NCBI GenBank assembly: GCA_025351425.1
Contig: JANXVY010000097.1
Span: 1-64,000, forward strand
Source: Hyphomicrobium sp.
Lineage (GTDB): Bacteria; Pseudomonadota; Alphaproteobacteria; Rhizobiales; Hyphomicrobiaceae
Direction of reading: 5' to 3'
Length of the DNA stretch: 64,000 nt
Within the stretch, counting starts at the first letter, position 1, and every line of letters starts with the position of its first letter. Shown here piece after piece: positions 33,448 to 41,518 of the stretch. Under the pieces are notes generated by a model. The model was not told the DNA's origin. It worked only from the letters and a program-made list of their open reading frames with translations, and did not search any database. Position numbers and translations under genes: made by a program.

Positions 33448-33951
33448 ATGCTGAGCGAAACGATCAAGGCAGACGATCCCCGTCCAAGGGATGCAGTGGA
33501 ACAAGTTCCCCCGCTTGCGCTCGTGGGGATCGCCCTGCTCATCGCGGTGAGTTTTGCAGCCGCCATTATGGGACGGGTATCGCATTGGGGTGATCCCGCC
33601 GTAACGGCAGCTGAGGTAGGGGCCTCGGGCGTTGTTGCGGTTCGGCATTTGAAATTCGCCGACCTGCAGAGCGGCGGCATAGCCATCTATGACGCCGGGG
33701 CCGACACCCCCTTCGAGACCCTTGCTCCCGGCGGTGACGGTTTCTTGCGCGGTACGCTTCGCTCTCTTGCCCGGGCGCGCAAGTTGCAGCATGCTGGGTC
33801 GCAACCACCGATCGACCTCGTCCGCAGATCGGACGGCACGCTGAGCCTGGAAGACAAGATGACCGGCCGTTTCATATACCTCGAGGCATTCGGCCCGACG
33901 AACTCGGCCGTGTTCGAGCGCATCATGAACCAAGGGGACCCCAAGCCATGA
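33448..33951 (+). CDS. puhC: Photosynthetic complex assembly protein PuhC
   Basis: PuhC is a small bitopic membrane protein that aids formation of the reaction centre-LH1 core. From the ATG at 33448 it has 167 residues. One hydrophobic helix, 'LALVGIALLIAVSFAAAIMG', lies near residues 20-40 and the rest is periplasmic. 'FADLQSGGIAIYDA' and 'FLRGTLRSLARARKL' match the family pattern. AGAAGGG lies eight nt before this ATG, favouring it over in-phase starts at 33421 (TTG) and 33430. The stop overlaps the next gene. Confidence 0.87.
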   Translation: MLSETIKADDPRPRDAVEQVPPLALVGIALLIAVSFAAAIMGRVSHWGDPAVTAAEVGASGVVAVRHLKFADLQSGGIAIYDAGADTPFETLAPGGDGFLRGTLRSLARARKLQHAGSQPPIDLVRRSDGTLSLEDKMTGRFIYLEAFGPTNSAVFERIMNQGDPKP

Positions 33952-34328
33952 TCGACCTTTCCGCGAAACCGCAGTCGAACTCCGTGGTGGACGCGGCAAT
34001 CTCCCCGTCGTCGGCTGGCCACGCGGCGCGCGGTTCGGACTGGCTTTCGCCGCGTCGCAGTTTCGAGGTGCCTTGCACGATCGAGATCGAGCGCACACGT
34101 GAGACACTTTACGCCCACGTGTCGCTCGACGGAATTCTGGTCGACGAAGGCGATGAGGTGACCGTTCACGATGCGCCCTCACGGGTTGCCTTCGGTGACC
34201 ACGTGACCTGCAACAGCCATGCGACGGTCGTGAAAGCTTCGGCGCTTGGCCGGTTCCTGACGCGGCTGCGTGGATATTTCGAGCTTACCGAGCTTTATGA
34301 AGTCGGTTTCCAGCCCAAGGAGGGATGA
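33948..34328 (+). CDS. Conserved hypothetical protein between puhC and acsF
   Basis: A soluble-looking protein of 126 residues with no membrane helix or signal peptide. The first ~40 residues are Ser/Ala-rich. The remainder has a beta-rich pattern, '[20 protein letters not shown]' then '[20 protein letters not shown]', and ends '[17 protein letters not shown]'. Its start overlaps puhC and its stop overlaps the first ATG before acsF, so it belongs to the puh operon. A small gene at this place is, from memory, common in alphaproteobacterial PGCs, but I cannot name a function. Its position suggests a part in reaction-centre assembly or in the AcsF cyclase. Confidence 0.8.
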   Translation: MIDLSAKPQSNSVVDAAISPSSAGHAARGSDWLSPRRSFEVPCTIEIERTRETLYAHVSLDGILVDEGDEVTVHDAPSRVAFGDHVTCNSHATVVKASALGRFLTRLRGYFELTELYEVGFQPKEG

Positions 34329-34330
34329 TC

Positions 34331-35395
34331 ATGAGCACCCAGGCAATCGAACACGATATGATTGACCCTACTGCGACGGCCCAAAAAGAAACACTGCTGT
34401 CGCCGCGGTTCTATACGACCGACTTCGAAGCGATGGACAAAATTGATATCGCGCCGGTACGGGCGGATTGGGATAAGCTGATCGCGGAACTCCGCAATGA
34501 TCCCAATCGCGGACATTTCAAGCGATCGGCCGATTGGGAAAGCCGTATCAATGAGCTCCCGCCTGGTCTGCGCGAGGAGTTCATGGACTTTCTCGTGTCC
34601 TCCTTGACCGCCGAATTCTCGGGTTGCGTGCTGTATGCTGAAACCAAGAAACGCATCACGAACAAGGACGTGCGAGACCTGTTCACGTTCATGAGCCGGG
34701 ATGAGGCCCGCCATGCCGGATTCATCAACGAAGCGCTCAAGGATTTTGGAATCGGCGTCGATCTCGGCTTCCTGACGAAGGCCAAGAAGTACACCTACTT
34801 CCAGCCCAAATTCATTTTCTACGCGACCTATCTTTCGGAAAAGATCGGTTATGCGCGCTATATCACGATTTATCGGCACCTGGAGCGCCATCCGGAAAAC
34901 CAGTTCCATCCGATTTTTTCCTGGTTCGAGGAATGGTGCAACGATGAGTTCCGTCATGGCGAGGCTTTCGCCCTGCTGATGCGCGCCAATCCAAAGCTGT
35001 TGTCTGGCCGCAACAAACTGTGGATCAAATTCTTCCTGCTTGCCGTGTTCGCGACGATGTTCGTCCGCGACCACATGCGGCCGGAATTCCATAAGGCCCT
35101 CGGCGTCGATATCGAGGATTACGACTTCAAGGTCTTCCGGCTGACCACTGAAATCTCCAAGCAGACGTTCCCGCTGACGCTCGATCTCGATCACCCGGCA
35201 TTCCTGAAGGGCTTGCGGACACTGCTTTGGGTGACCAATAAGTCGCGGGAAGCCAAGGCGCGCGGCGGCGTCATGGGTAAGCTCGGTGAGTGGGGGTACA
35301 ACCTGGTGGGCGCTGCGACCTTTGCCAGGCTCTACCTGCTGCCGAGCCGCACCAACGAGATGCCGAGCGATATCCGCCTCGCGCCCGTTTGGTAA
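34331..35395 (+). CDS. acsF: Mg-protoporphyrin IX monomethyl ester oxidative cyclase AcsF
   Basis: AcsF is the oxygen-dependent di-iron cyclase that forms ring E, yielding divinyl protochlorophyllide. The di-iron ligand motifs are visible in '[20 protein letters not shown]' and '[20 protein letters not shown]' (E-x-x-H pairs), with earlier ligands in '[19 protein letters not shown]'. The protein has 354 residues. GGAGG at 34319 fits the ATG at 34331 better than that at 34325. It is the only ring-E cyclase gene here; the anaerobic cyclase BchE is not in this window. That implies some bacteriochlorophyll synthesis in the presence of oxygen. Confidence 0.96.
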   Translation: MSTQAIEHDMIDPTATAQKETLLSPRFYTTDFEAMDKIDIAPVRADWDKLIAELRNDPNRGHFKRSADWESRINELPPGLREEFMDFLVSSLTAEFSGCVLYAETKKRITNKDVRDLFTFMSRDEARHAGFINEALKDFGIGVDLGFLTKAKKYTYFQPKFIFYATYLSEKIGYARYITIYRHLERHPENQFHPIFSWFEEWCNDEFRHGEAFALLMRANPKLLSGRNKLWIKFFLLAVFATMFVRDHMRPEFHKALGVDIEDYDFKVFRLTTEISKQTFPLTLDLDHPAFLKGLRTLLWVTNKSREAKARGGVMGKLGEWGYNLVGAATFARLYLLPSRTNEMPSDIRLAPVW

Positions 35396-35403
35396 CGCCG
35401 CCG

Positions 35404-36243
35404 ATGGACCCGTTCGGCTACCCCATCCTGTTTGCGTTGTTCTTCTGGTGGTTTTCGACCGGAGCGATCATCTATCTCGATGGTCTGCCCCGCTCGACCT
35501 TCCGCTGGAGCATGCTCGGTGCGACCGGTGTCGGAGCGCTCGCCCTGTGGGGCATCTGGTGGAGTAGCGATCGTTCCAGCGTCGAATACGTCTATTGCAG
35601 CTTCTCCTGCGCCCTGTTGCTGTGGGCCTGGAATGAGATGGCGTTCCTGATGGGCTTCCTGACCGGTCCGCGCAAGGTGGCCTGCCCGCCCGGCCTCTCG
35701 CTTCGCAGCCGCTTCGAACTGTCGGTGCTGACCCTGGCTCATCACGAAGCGGCGTTGTTGGTGACCGGGGGCCTCATCCTGGTCCTCACGGGGGATGGAC
35801 CGAACTGGATCGGTGCGGCGACGTTCCTGTTGTTGTGGGGCATGCGTCTGTCCACCAAGCTCAATATCTTTCTTGGTGTGCCCAACACCGCCGAGGAGGT
35901 GCTGCCACCCCATCTTCATTTCCTGAAGTCGTATTTCCAAGTCCGTCCGATGAACCTGCTGTTTCCCGTCTCGGTGACGGCCGGAACGGTGGTCAGTGCG
36001 TGGCTGATCGGCCGCGCGATCGCCCCCGGCGCAACGTCGGCTGAGGCGACGGGTGAGACGTTGCTGGCGGCGCTCGCCGTGCTCGGCGTGGTCGAACACT
36101 GGTTCCTGGTGGTGCCGTTGCCGTCTCTTGCGCTCTGGGGCTGGGGATTGGCATCGCACGCCCAATCGCACGCCCAATCGCACGCCCAGACGGCGCGCGA
36201 GGTTGAAGTGCCGCCGGTCATCAGCAAGGCGCGCGCGCCCTGA
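35404..36243 (+). CDS. puhE: Photosynthetic complex assembly protein PuhE (DUF3623)
   Basis: PuhE is a polytopic membrane protein associated with reaction-centre assembly and bacteriochlorophyll supply. The 279-residue protein opens 'GYPILFALFFWWFSTGAIIY' and has 'ALLLWAWNEMAFLMGFLTGP', 'RFELSVLTLAHHEAALLVTG' and 'RLSTKLNIFLGVPNTAEEVL', all characteristic of the family. The ATG at 35404 follows acsF by 8 nt. A 12-bp unit is repeated three times near the 3' end (36154-36189), adding an S-H-A-Q triplicate to the tail. It is the last gene of the long rightward operon. Confidence 0.9.
   Translation: MDPFGYPILFALFFWWFSTGAIIYLDGLPRSTFRWSMLGATGVGALALWGIWWSSDRSSVEYVYCSFSCALLLWAWNEMAFLMGFLTGPRKVACPPGLSLRSRFELSVLTLAHHEAALLVTGGLILVLTGDGPNWIGAATFLLLWGMRLSTKLNIFLGVPNTAEEVLPPHLHFLKSYFQVRPMNLLFPVSVTAGTVVSAWLIGRAIAPGATSAEATGETLLAALAVLGVVEHWFLVVPLPSLALWGWGLASHAQSHAQSHAQTAREVEVPPVISKARAP
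36154..36189 (+). repeat. In-frame 12-bp triplicate in puhE
   Basis: TCGCACGCCCAA occurs at 36154-36165 and 36166-36177, and as TCGCACGCCCAG at 36178-36189. It encodes three consecutive S-H-A-Q units in the hydrophilic C-terminal tail after the last hydrophobic span, which suggests slippage in an unconstrained region. Confidence 0.9.
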
Positions 36244-36305
36244 TACCAAACCGCAGAAGTACGGACGTGTGCAGATGGGTATGACGTGACGGCGTGCGTG
36301 TGCTG

Positions 36306-36572
36306 TCACCGGTTCCAGCGTTGACGCAGGTCGATGATATGTGCGGCGAGCGAGGCGAGCAGGCACACGGCCACCAGTTCCGCCCGCGCGCCCGAAACCG
36401 CCGCACGTAACGCGAGCACGATCATGCCGCCCGAGAGCAGGTTGGCGGCGATTGCGGCATAGCCCAGGCCTTTTCCCGTCGAGGCGCGATAACCCATCAG
36501 CAGCAAACCTTCGGCAACGAACGCTGCAAGAACCCAATCGATCAGATAGGCGTTGGCGATAAGGTCGGCCAT
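36306..36572 (-). CDS. Small membrane protein downstream of bchO
   Basis: An 88-residue protein with three probable membrane helices: 'YLIDWVLAAFVAEGLLLMGY', 'GYAAIAANLLSGGMIVLALR' and 'ELVAVCLLASLAAHIIDLRQ'. It starts 13 nt after the bchO stop and is the last gene of the leftward crtD-crtC-bchI-bchD-bchO unit. It is not an antenna polypeptide, since no His-bearing LH motif is present. I do not recognise a named family. A role beside BchO or the Mg-chelatase is only suggested by position. Confidence 0.7.
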   Translation of the reverse strand: MADLIANAYLIDWVLAAFVAEGLLLMGYRASTGKGLGYAAIAANLLSGGMIVLALRAAVSGARAELVAVCLLASLAAHIIDLRQRWNR

Positions 36573-36585
36573 TGTTGCGGTGCGC

Positions 36586-37515
36586 TCACGTCTCGTGTTG
36601 TCGGAGGTCGTCTGCCCGTTGCGGGTTTGCCTCGATGATGGCGTGCCGGCGGGCGAACGATAGGATCTCGGCCAGGATGGCGTCCGGCTGTTCCTCGTGG
36701 GCGAGATGCCCCAGGCGGGGTATGATGCGAACGTCGCTGTCGGGAACCATCCGTTTGAGTTTCAAGGCCTCTAACGGCGGCACCGCGCGATCACATTCGC
36801 CGGCGATCACGAGCAGCGGAGCCCTCAGTTTCGGCAGGTCGCGTTCCAGCCCATGCAGATCCCAGTTCGCCATCATCCCGAGCGCACCCGCAACATGGCG
36901 CGGATGGGCCATCAGGCGCGCATAAAGGTCGAGCCCGCGGGCATCGATCCGTGATCCTGTATCCTCGATCAGGCGTGCCACCTTGGCAGGCGTGGCGGCC
37001 GACGAGAACAGGCGCGGCGTGAGCGGGTTGAGATAAATAAGCTTCGCCATCGCCGGAAAAATATGACCTGCGATGCCGGGAAACGGCAGCAGGGCGCCAT
37101 TGATGCTGACGAGTCCCGCAGGTGCGATCTGCCCGTCGATCGTCATCCGAACCAGAACGGCAGCGCCGGCCGAGTGTCCAACAGCAAGCATGGGCTTGAC
37201 GCCGAGAGCGGCCAGCAGGCCCGTAAGCAGGCTTGCCATGCCTGCCAGCGACAGCTGCCGGTTGGGCGGTGCGCTCGTGAAGCCATGCGAGGGAAGATCA
37301 GGCGCGACGACGGTGAAATGGCGGGCGAGCGGCGCCATCAGATCGCGCCAGGAATGTGTCGAGGCTGCCGTGCCGTGAATCAGCAGCAAGATTGGCCCCT
37401 GCCCCATCATCTGGACATGCCAGCGCTGCCCGCCGGCTGATACAAACCGGCTGGCATCCCGGTTGGGCCAGTCAGCGCCCGCGACGGCGAAATCCAGAGT
37501 TGAGGCATTTCGCAT
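36586..37515 (-). CDS. bchO: Alpha/beta hydrolase BchO, putative Mg-chelatase accessory protein
   Basis: BchO has an alpha/beta hydrolase fold and is encoded with bchI and bchD in most purple bacteria; its exact activity is unproven. The oxyanion-hole region 'PILLLIHGTAASTHSWRDLM' and 'VVAPDLPSHGFTSAP' are clear. The nucleophile elbow is G-H-S-A-G at S115, and the late His lies in 'IPRLGHLAHEEQPDAI'. The 309-residue length is typical. The start at 37515 lies just after the bchD stop in the same direction. Confidence 0.9.
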   Translation of the reverse strand: MRNASTLDFAVAGADWPNRDASRFVSAGGQRWHVQMMGQGPILLLIHGTAASTHSWRDLMAPLARHFTVVAPDLPSHGFTSAPPNRQLSLAGMASLLTGLLAALGVKPMLAVGHSAGAAVLVRMTIDGQIAPAGLVSINGALLPFPGIAGHIFPAMAKLIYLNPLTPRLFSSAATPAKVARLIEDTGSRIDARGLDLYARLMAHPRHVAGALGMMANWDLHGLERDLPKLRAPLLVIAGECDRAVPPLEALKLKRMVPDSDVRIIPRLGHLAHEEQPDAILAEILSFARRHAIIEANPQRADDLRQHET

Positions 37516-37524
37516 GTCATCACG

Positions 37525-39336
37525 CTAACGGAGGGTCGATTCAAGATCTTGGCGCGCCATCGAGACCGCGGTTGCAACGCGTGACGAGTCTCCGCCAGGA
37601 ATCAACATGTAGCGCGCGCCCAGACCTTCTGCCAGCAGCGCGGCGTCTGCGCTGCCCCGCAGCGACACATCAAGCAGCAGGCAACGCTGACCGGATGCCA
37701 TCAGCCGGCGCGCGGCGAGCATGGCCTCCTCCCGCGCTCGCGGCCGGTTGCCTTTGCCATCGCGCGTCACGTTCGCCCGTCCGTCTGTGAGCACCACCAC
37801 AAGCGGAGTCTGGCCCTGCCGCTTGAGATGGTCGGCAAGACTCCACGCAGCGTCGAGGCCGCTCGCGATCGGCGTTCCGCCGCCGCCGGGCAAGGCCGCC
37901 AGCGATCGCTTCGCCCGTGTCAACGAGCGGGTGGGCGGCAGCAGCAGTTCGGCCGTGACGCCCCGGAAGGAAATCAACGCCACCTGATCCCGCCGCACAT
38001 AGCATTCCCTGAGGATCAGCTCGATGGCGCCCTTCGCCTCCCCGAGCCGTTGCGAAGCGGCCGACCCCGAGGCATCCACGACGAAAATCGCGGTCGTCAC
38101 CCTGCGTCCGGTATAGCGCTTGACCCGGAAATCCTCGCGCCGGATGATCACCTTCGAGCGTAGGGAAGGTGGATCAACCGATCCGGCCGTCTGCGCGCGG
38201 CGCACCCGTTGCCAGGGCGCAGCCGCCCGCAGCGTTTCGTAAAGACACAGGCGTTCGCCCGCTCGTGGATCGCCACGCCGCGAGCCAGCCGGGCGGCCAT
38301 GAAGTTTGTTCTCTTGCCCGGCGCCGGATTTGCCGCGCGCGCCAATTTTGCCGGCAGTCCTGCGGCGGTCAGGGGTCTTATCGTCGAGCAGGTGCGGTGG
38401 CAGGTTCGTCCGGACCGCTTGGAGCACGATATCGTTGAGCGAGGGATCGGACGGCTGGTCGTCCTCGCCTTGCTCGTCTTTGCCAGCCTCCGGGTCTTGC
38501 TCCGGTTCGGGCGGCGCAGGCTCCGGTTGCTCGTCGTCGAATGGGGGGATTTGCGTCGCGCGCGGTGCAAGCACCAGCCGGGCGGCCACCGCTAGGTCTT
38601 CGGCCGTAACCAGCTGGCGTCCATGTAGCGCGGCATGGTGGCGGGCAGTTCGCAACGCCAGCAACGGCGCCCGGATCGAGTGTATGCCGAGGGTCGCAGC
38701 CGCGGCGCACACCGCATCAGTGGCTTCATCGGGCAGGGTGACGCTGGGCAGCAGGTCGCGCGCCTCGTCCACCGTGAGCCGCGCGTCGAGCGCTTGCGCG
38801 GTTGCAGCCGAAATCGGGATGCCGTCCAGGTCGAGGTGCAGCGCTACGCGGTCGAGCAGGCTTGCCGGTGCTCGCTCGCTATCGTCCTCGCCCTCGTCGA
38901 ATAAAATGACGCCAAAGCGTGCCGGATCGAAGGCATGAACTTCAGCGCTCGCCGGCGCAACGCGTTGCTCGTCCATCGCAATCGCCAAGAGGGCCGCCGT
39001 GACCGGAGCGATCCGTTCGGCCATGGGCGCCACCAGGACCCCGCCATTGCACGAGGCTATGATCCCTTGCGCATAGATGGGAGTCCCCGCGGCCAAGGTG
39101 GCGGCGAGATCGAGGCCGCCGGCCAGGCGGTCTGGGGATATGTTCGCGGGCATGCGGCGCACCGGCCTATCGACAGCCAGCGTCTCCATCGCGAGTCCCG
39201 TCCACAGATCGCGCACCGGTCCTGGCCGCGCCCGCACGGAGATACCTCCCAGGCCCGCCGGGTCGACGGCGACCAAAGCGGCGGCCAGCAGGGCATCGCT
39301 GAACCGCACGTCTGTCTTTTGCCGGGGCTCGGTCAT
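37525..39336 (-). CDS. bchD: Magnesium chelatase subunit BchD
   Basis: BchD (603 residues) joins BchI in the AAA+ motor that drives Mg insertion by BchH. The N-terminal AAA-like domain carries a degenerate nucleotide site. An acidic, Pro-rich linker ('PEPAPPEPEQDPEAGKDEQG') precedes the von Willebrand A domain. The MIDAS motif is 'AIFVVDASGSAASQRLGEAK', with 'VALISFRGVTAELLLPPTRS' and 'PLVVVLTDGRANVT' following. The ATG at 39336 overlaps the bchI stop (ATGA); the longer open frame upstream lies inside bchI. Confidence 0.95.
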   Translation of the reverse strand: MTEPRQKTDVRFSDALLAAALVAVDPAGLGGISVRARPGPVRDLWTGLAMETLAVDRPVRRMPANISPDRLAGGLDLAATLAAGTPIYAQGIIASCNGGVLVAPMAERIAPVTAALLAIAMDEQRVAPASAEVHAFDPARFGVILFDEGEDDSERAPASLLDRVALHLDLDGIPISAATAQALDARLTVDEARDLLPSVTLPDEATDAVCAAAATLGIHSIRAPLLALRTARHHAALHGRQLVTAEDLAVAARLVLAPRATQIPPFDDEQPEPAPPEPEQDPEAGKDEQGEDDQPSDPSLNDIVLQAVRTNLPPHLLDDKTPDRRRTAGKIGARGKSGAGQENKLHGRPAGSRRGDPRAGERLCLYETLRAAAPWQRVRRAQTAGSVDPPSLRSKVIIRREDFRVKRYTGRRVTTAIFVVDASGSAASQRLGEAKGAIELILRECYVRRDQVALISFRGVTAELLLPPTRSLTRAKRSLAALPGGGGTPIASGLDAAWSLADHLKRQGQTPLVVVLTDGRANVTRDGKGNRPRAREEAMLAARRLMASGQRCLLLDVSLRGSADAALLAEGLGARYMLIPGGDSSRVATAVSMARQDLESTLR

Positions 39337-40364
39337 GGCGCGCCGGCAACGTCGGCCAGCGCGCGCGCCACCCTGGCTGTCGATCCCGTATCGTCGAGCG
39401 GGTCGCGTCGCAACCGGTGCCGCAACACCGGCGCGGCGACGCGGCTCATATGCGCCAAAGTCATTTCGCGTTCGCACTCGAACGCGGCCAACGCGCGGCC
39501 GGCCCGGATCAAGGTCAGCTCGCCGCGCAAGCCGTCGCTGCCGAGCGCGATGCAGAGTTCGGCGCACTTCGTGACGACGCCGTCGGGGACCTCGATCCCC
39601 TCGAGGTTTGCTTGCGCGGTGGCTAGCCGTTGCCGGAGCTTGTCTTCCTCGTGCCGCCATGTTTCGACGAAGGCCGCGCGGTTGCGTTCAAACGAGTCCC
39701 GGCGTCGGACCACGTCGACCCGCGACGGAATATCGACCGGCGTTTTGACGTCCACAGCCAACCCGAACCGGTCGAGAAGCTGCGGGCGAAGCTCGCCTTC
39801 TTCGGGGTTGCCACTGCCAATCAGCACGAAGCTCGCGGGGTGACGGATGCTGAGCCCTTCCCGCTCGACGACGTTTTCGCCCGAAGCCGCGACGTCCAGT
39901 AACAGATCGACCAAATGATCTTCGAGAAGGTTGACCTCGTCGATATAAAGAAAGCCGCGATGTGCGCGGGCGAGCAATCCCGGCTCGAAGGCCTTTTCGC
40001 CTTTCGTCAGCGCGCGCTCGAGATCGAGTGCGCCCACGACGCGATCCTCCGTCGCCCCAAGCGGCAGATCGACGACGGGAACGGCAACCATGGCCGCTTC
40101 CCGATGGGCGAGTTGTTTGTTTGGGCATTCGGCAGGACAGGACCGTTCGTCCGCCCTATGCGGATCGCAGTTATAAGCGCAGTTGCGCACCACCGCGACC
40201 AGCGGCAGCAGCTGGGCGAGCGCACGCACGGCAGTCGACTTTCCGGTTCCCCGGTCGCCGAGGATCAGCACCCCGCCAACCGAGCGATCGATGGCCGCGA
40301 TAATGAGAGCGAGTTTCATCTCGTCTTGACCGACGATTGCCGAAAAGGGGAAAGCCAGGGCCAT
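39333..40364 (-). CDS. bchI: Magnesium chelatase ATPase subunit BchI
   Basis: BchI is the AAA+ ATPase of Mg-chelatase. It begins MALAFPFSAIVGQDEMKLAL, the family N-terminus. Walker A is 'GGVLILGDRGTGKSTAVRAL', the Cys-rich insert is 'NCDPHRADERSCPAECPNK', and Walker B is 'HRGFLYIDEVNLLEDHLVDL'. 'ASFVLIGSGNPEEGELRPQL' is the sensor-1 segment. The 343-residue length is normal. The start at 40364 has a weak ribosome site; the in-phase extension upstream (to 40529) enters crtC and is unlikely. Confidence 0.96.
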   Translation of the reverse strand: MALAFPFSAIVGQDEMKLALIIAAIDRSVGGVLILGDRGTGKSTAVRALAQLLPLVAVVRNCAYNCDPHRADERSCPAECPNKQLAHREAAMVAVPVVDLPLGATEDRVVGALDLERALTKGEKAFEPGLLARAHRGFLYIDEVNLLEDHLVDLLLDVAASGENVVEREGLSIRHPASFVLIGSGNPEEGELRPQLLDRFGLAVDVKTPVDIPSRVDVVRRRDSFERNRAAFVETWRHEEDKLRQRLATAQANLEGIEVPDGVVTKCAELCIALGSDGLRGELTLIRAGRALAAFECEREMTLAHMSRVAAPVLRHRLRRDPLDDTGSTARVARALADVAGAP

Positions 40365-40429
40365 GCGGGTTACTTTTGCCGTTGTGGGTTGTTTGACGAA
40401 GGCAGGAAGGGAGTGCAGCGCGGGGTGCG

Positions 40430-41518
40430 TCAGCCGGGTTTGGTGCGCGGAATGGTTGGCCAAAGCGCGCGCGGATTGCGGAATGGCAGCAGTCCCCGGA
40501 TGATGGGATGGGAAAAGCGATCGAGGCACAAGCTCTCATGCATCCCAACCGTTGTCTCCCCCAGAACGCGAGCCGCCAGCGTCGAGCGCGAATAAAACGG
40601 CGTATCTTCCAGCGTTCGCAAAACAACGGCGTCTTGCGCATGGTCCGCACGGGTTCGCCGCGGCATACGCCAGATCGCAGTGCAGGCCAGCGGAGCAGCT
40701 GGCAGCGTCGGGATCTCTGTCACGCCGCCGGTGCGGTCGGCTTCAATTCCAAGCGCGCACGTTGTGCCGTCCCGCCGCTGGACATCGTAGAACACGGCTG
40801 AGCGGCCGTTGAGGCGCGCATGCGACCAGTTCCAGCTTTTGAAATCCTGCTCAAGCGGAGCCGCACCCGCGTTGGCATCGACGTAGCCATGTCCCGACCA
40901 GCTGAGCGCAGGATGCGACATGGTAACTTCGACTTTGGCGCGCGGGGCGACGGGCCACCACACATGCCGGCCGGCGGCATCGAGGTTGAATGAGCGCGTT
41001 GTCTCGATCAGCGGGTGAATGACGATCCGGCCTCTGAGCGGGGTGGGAAACGGCGCTGTGGTCTCGTTGACATCGATCACGATTCGGGTGCCGTCGAACG
41101 CAACGCAGCTGGTCCCGATTGCGAGTTCCGACCGCGACCGCAAAACCGATCCACGGCCGCGTTCCGTCATCGCCCAGCGATGCCCTCCTTGGCCGTACAG
41201 GGCGACATTGAGGGCGCAGTGATTGAGCGGGTCCCTCCGGCCCGACCACGCATAATAGGGCGAGAAGACGCTGCCCAGCAGCGCGATCATCGTCAGCCCA
41301 TGGCGACCGTCGCTGCTCAGGGCGTCGAAGTACCACCAACGGTAGCCACCGGCTGGAACCGGCGCATCGAATGCAGGTCCGAGAGTATGGCTGCTGCCGC
41401 ATGTCTCCCCGAGATCGCCGCCATCGGTAGGCCGGGGCCAGGGTGTGTGCTGCCGCCGGCCAGATAGAGGTTGGGAATCCTGGAGCGCGAGCCCGGACGC
41501 TGGAACGAGGCCATCCAT
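40430..41518 (-). CDS. crtC: Carotenoid 1,2-hydratase (hydroxyneurosporene synthase) CrtC
   Basis: CrtC hydrates the terminal double bond of neurosporene or lycopene, the first step to methoxylated acyclic carotenoids. Family signatures are 'PAGGYRWWYFDALSSDG', 'LGSVFSPYYAWSGRRDPLNH' and 'LDAAGRHVWWPVAPRA', with 'FKSWNWSHARL' later. The start is uncertain. The ATG at 41518 gives 362 residues and a 202-nt overlap with crtD. No ATG, GTG or TTG lies in phase between it and the conserved 'GGYRWW' region (residues 57-62). The next ATG (41290) would cut into the conserved core. The product call is firm; the N-terminus is not. Confidence 0.85.
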   Translation of the reverse strand: MDGLVPASGLALQDSQPLSGRRQHTPWPRPTDGGDLGETCGSSHTLGPAFDAPVPAGGYRWWYFDALSSDGRHGLTMIALLGSVFSPYYAWSGRRDPLNHCALNVALYGQGGHRWAMTERGRGSVLRSRSELAIGTSCVAFDGTRIVIDVNETTAPFPTPLRGRIVIHPLIETTRSFNLDAAGRHVWWPVAPRAKVEVTMSHPALSWSGHGYVDANAGAAPLEQDFKSWNWSHARLNGRSAVFYDVQRRDGTTCALGIEADRTGGVTEIPTLPAAPLACTAIWRMPRRTRADHAQDAVVLRTLEDTPFYSRSTLAARVLGETTVGMHESLCLDRFSHPIIRGLLPFRNPRALWPTIPRTKPG

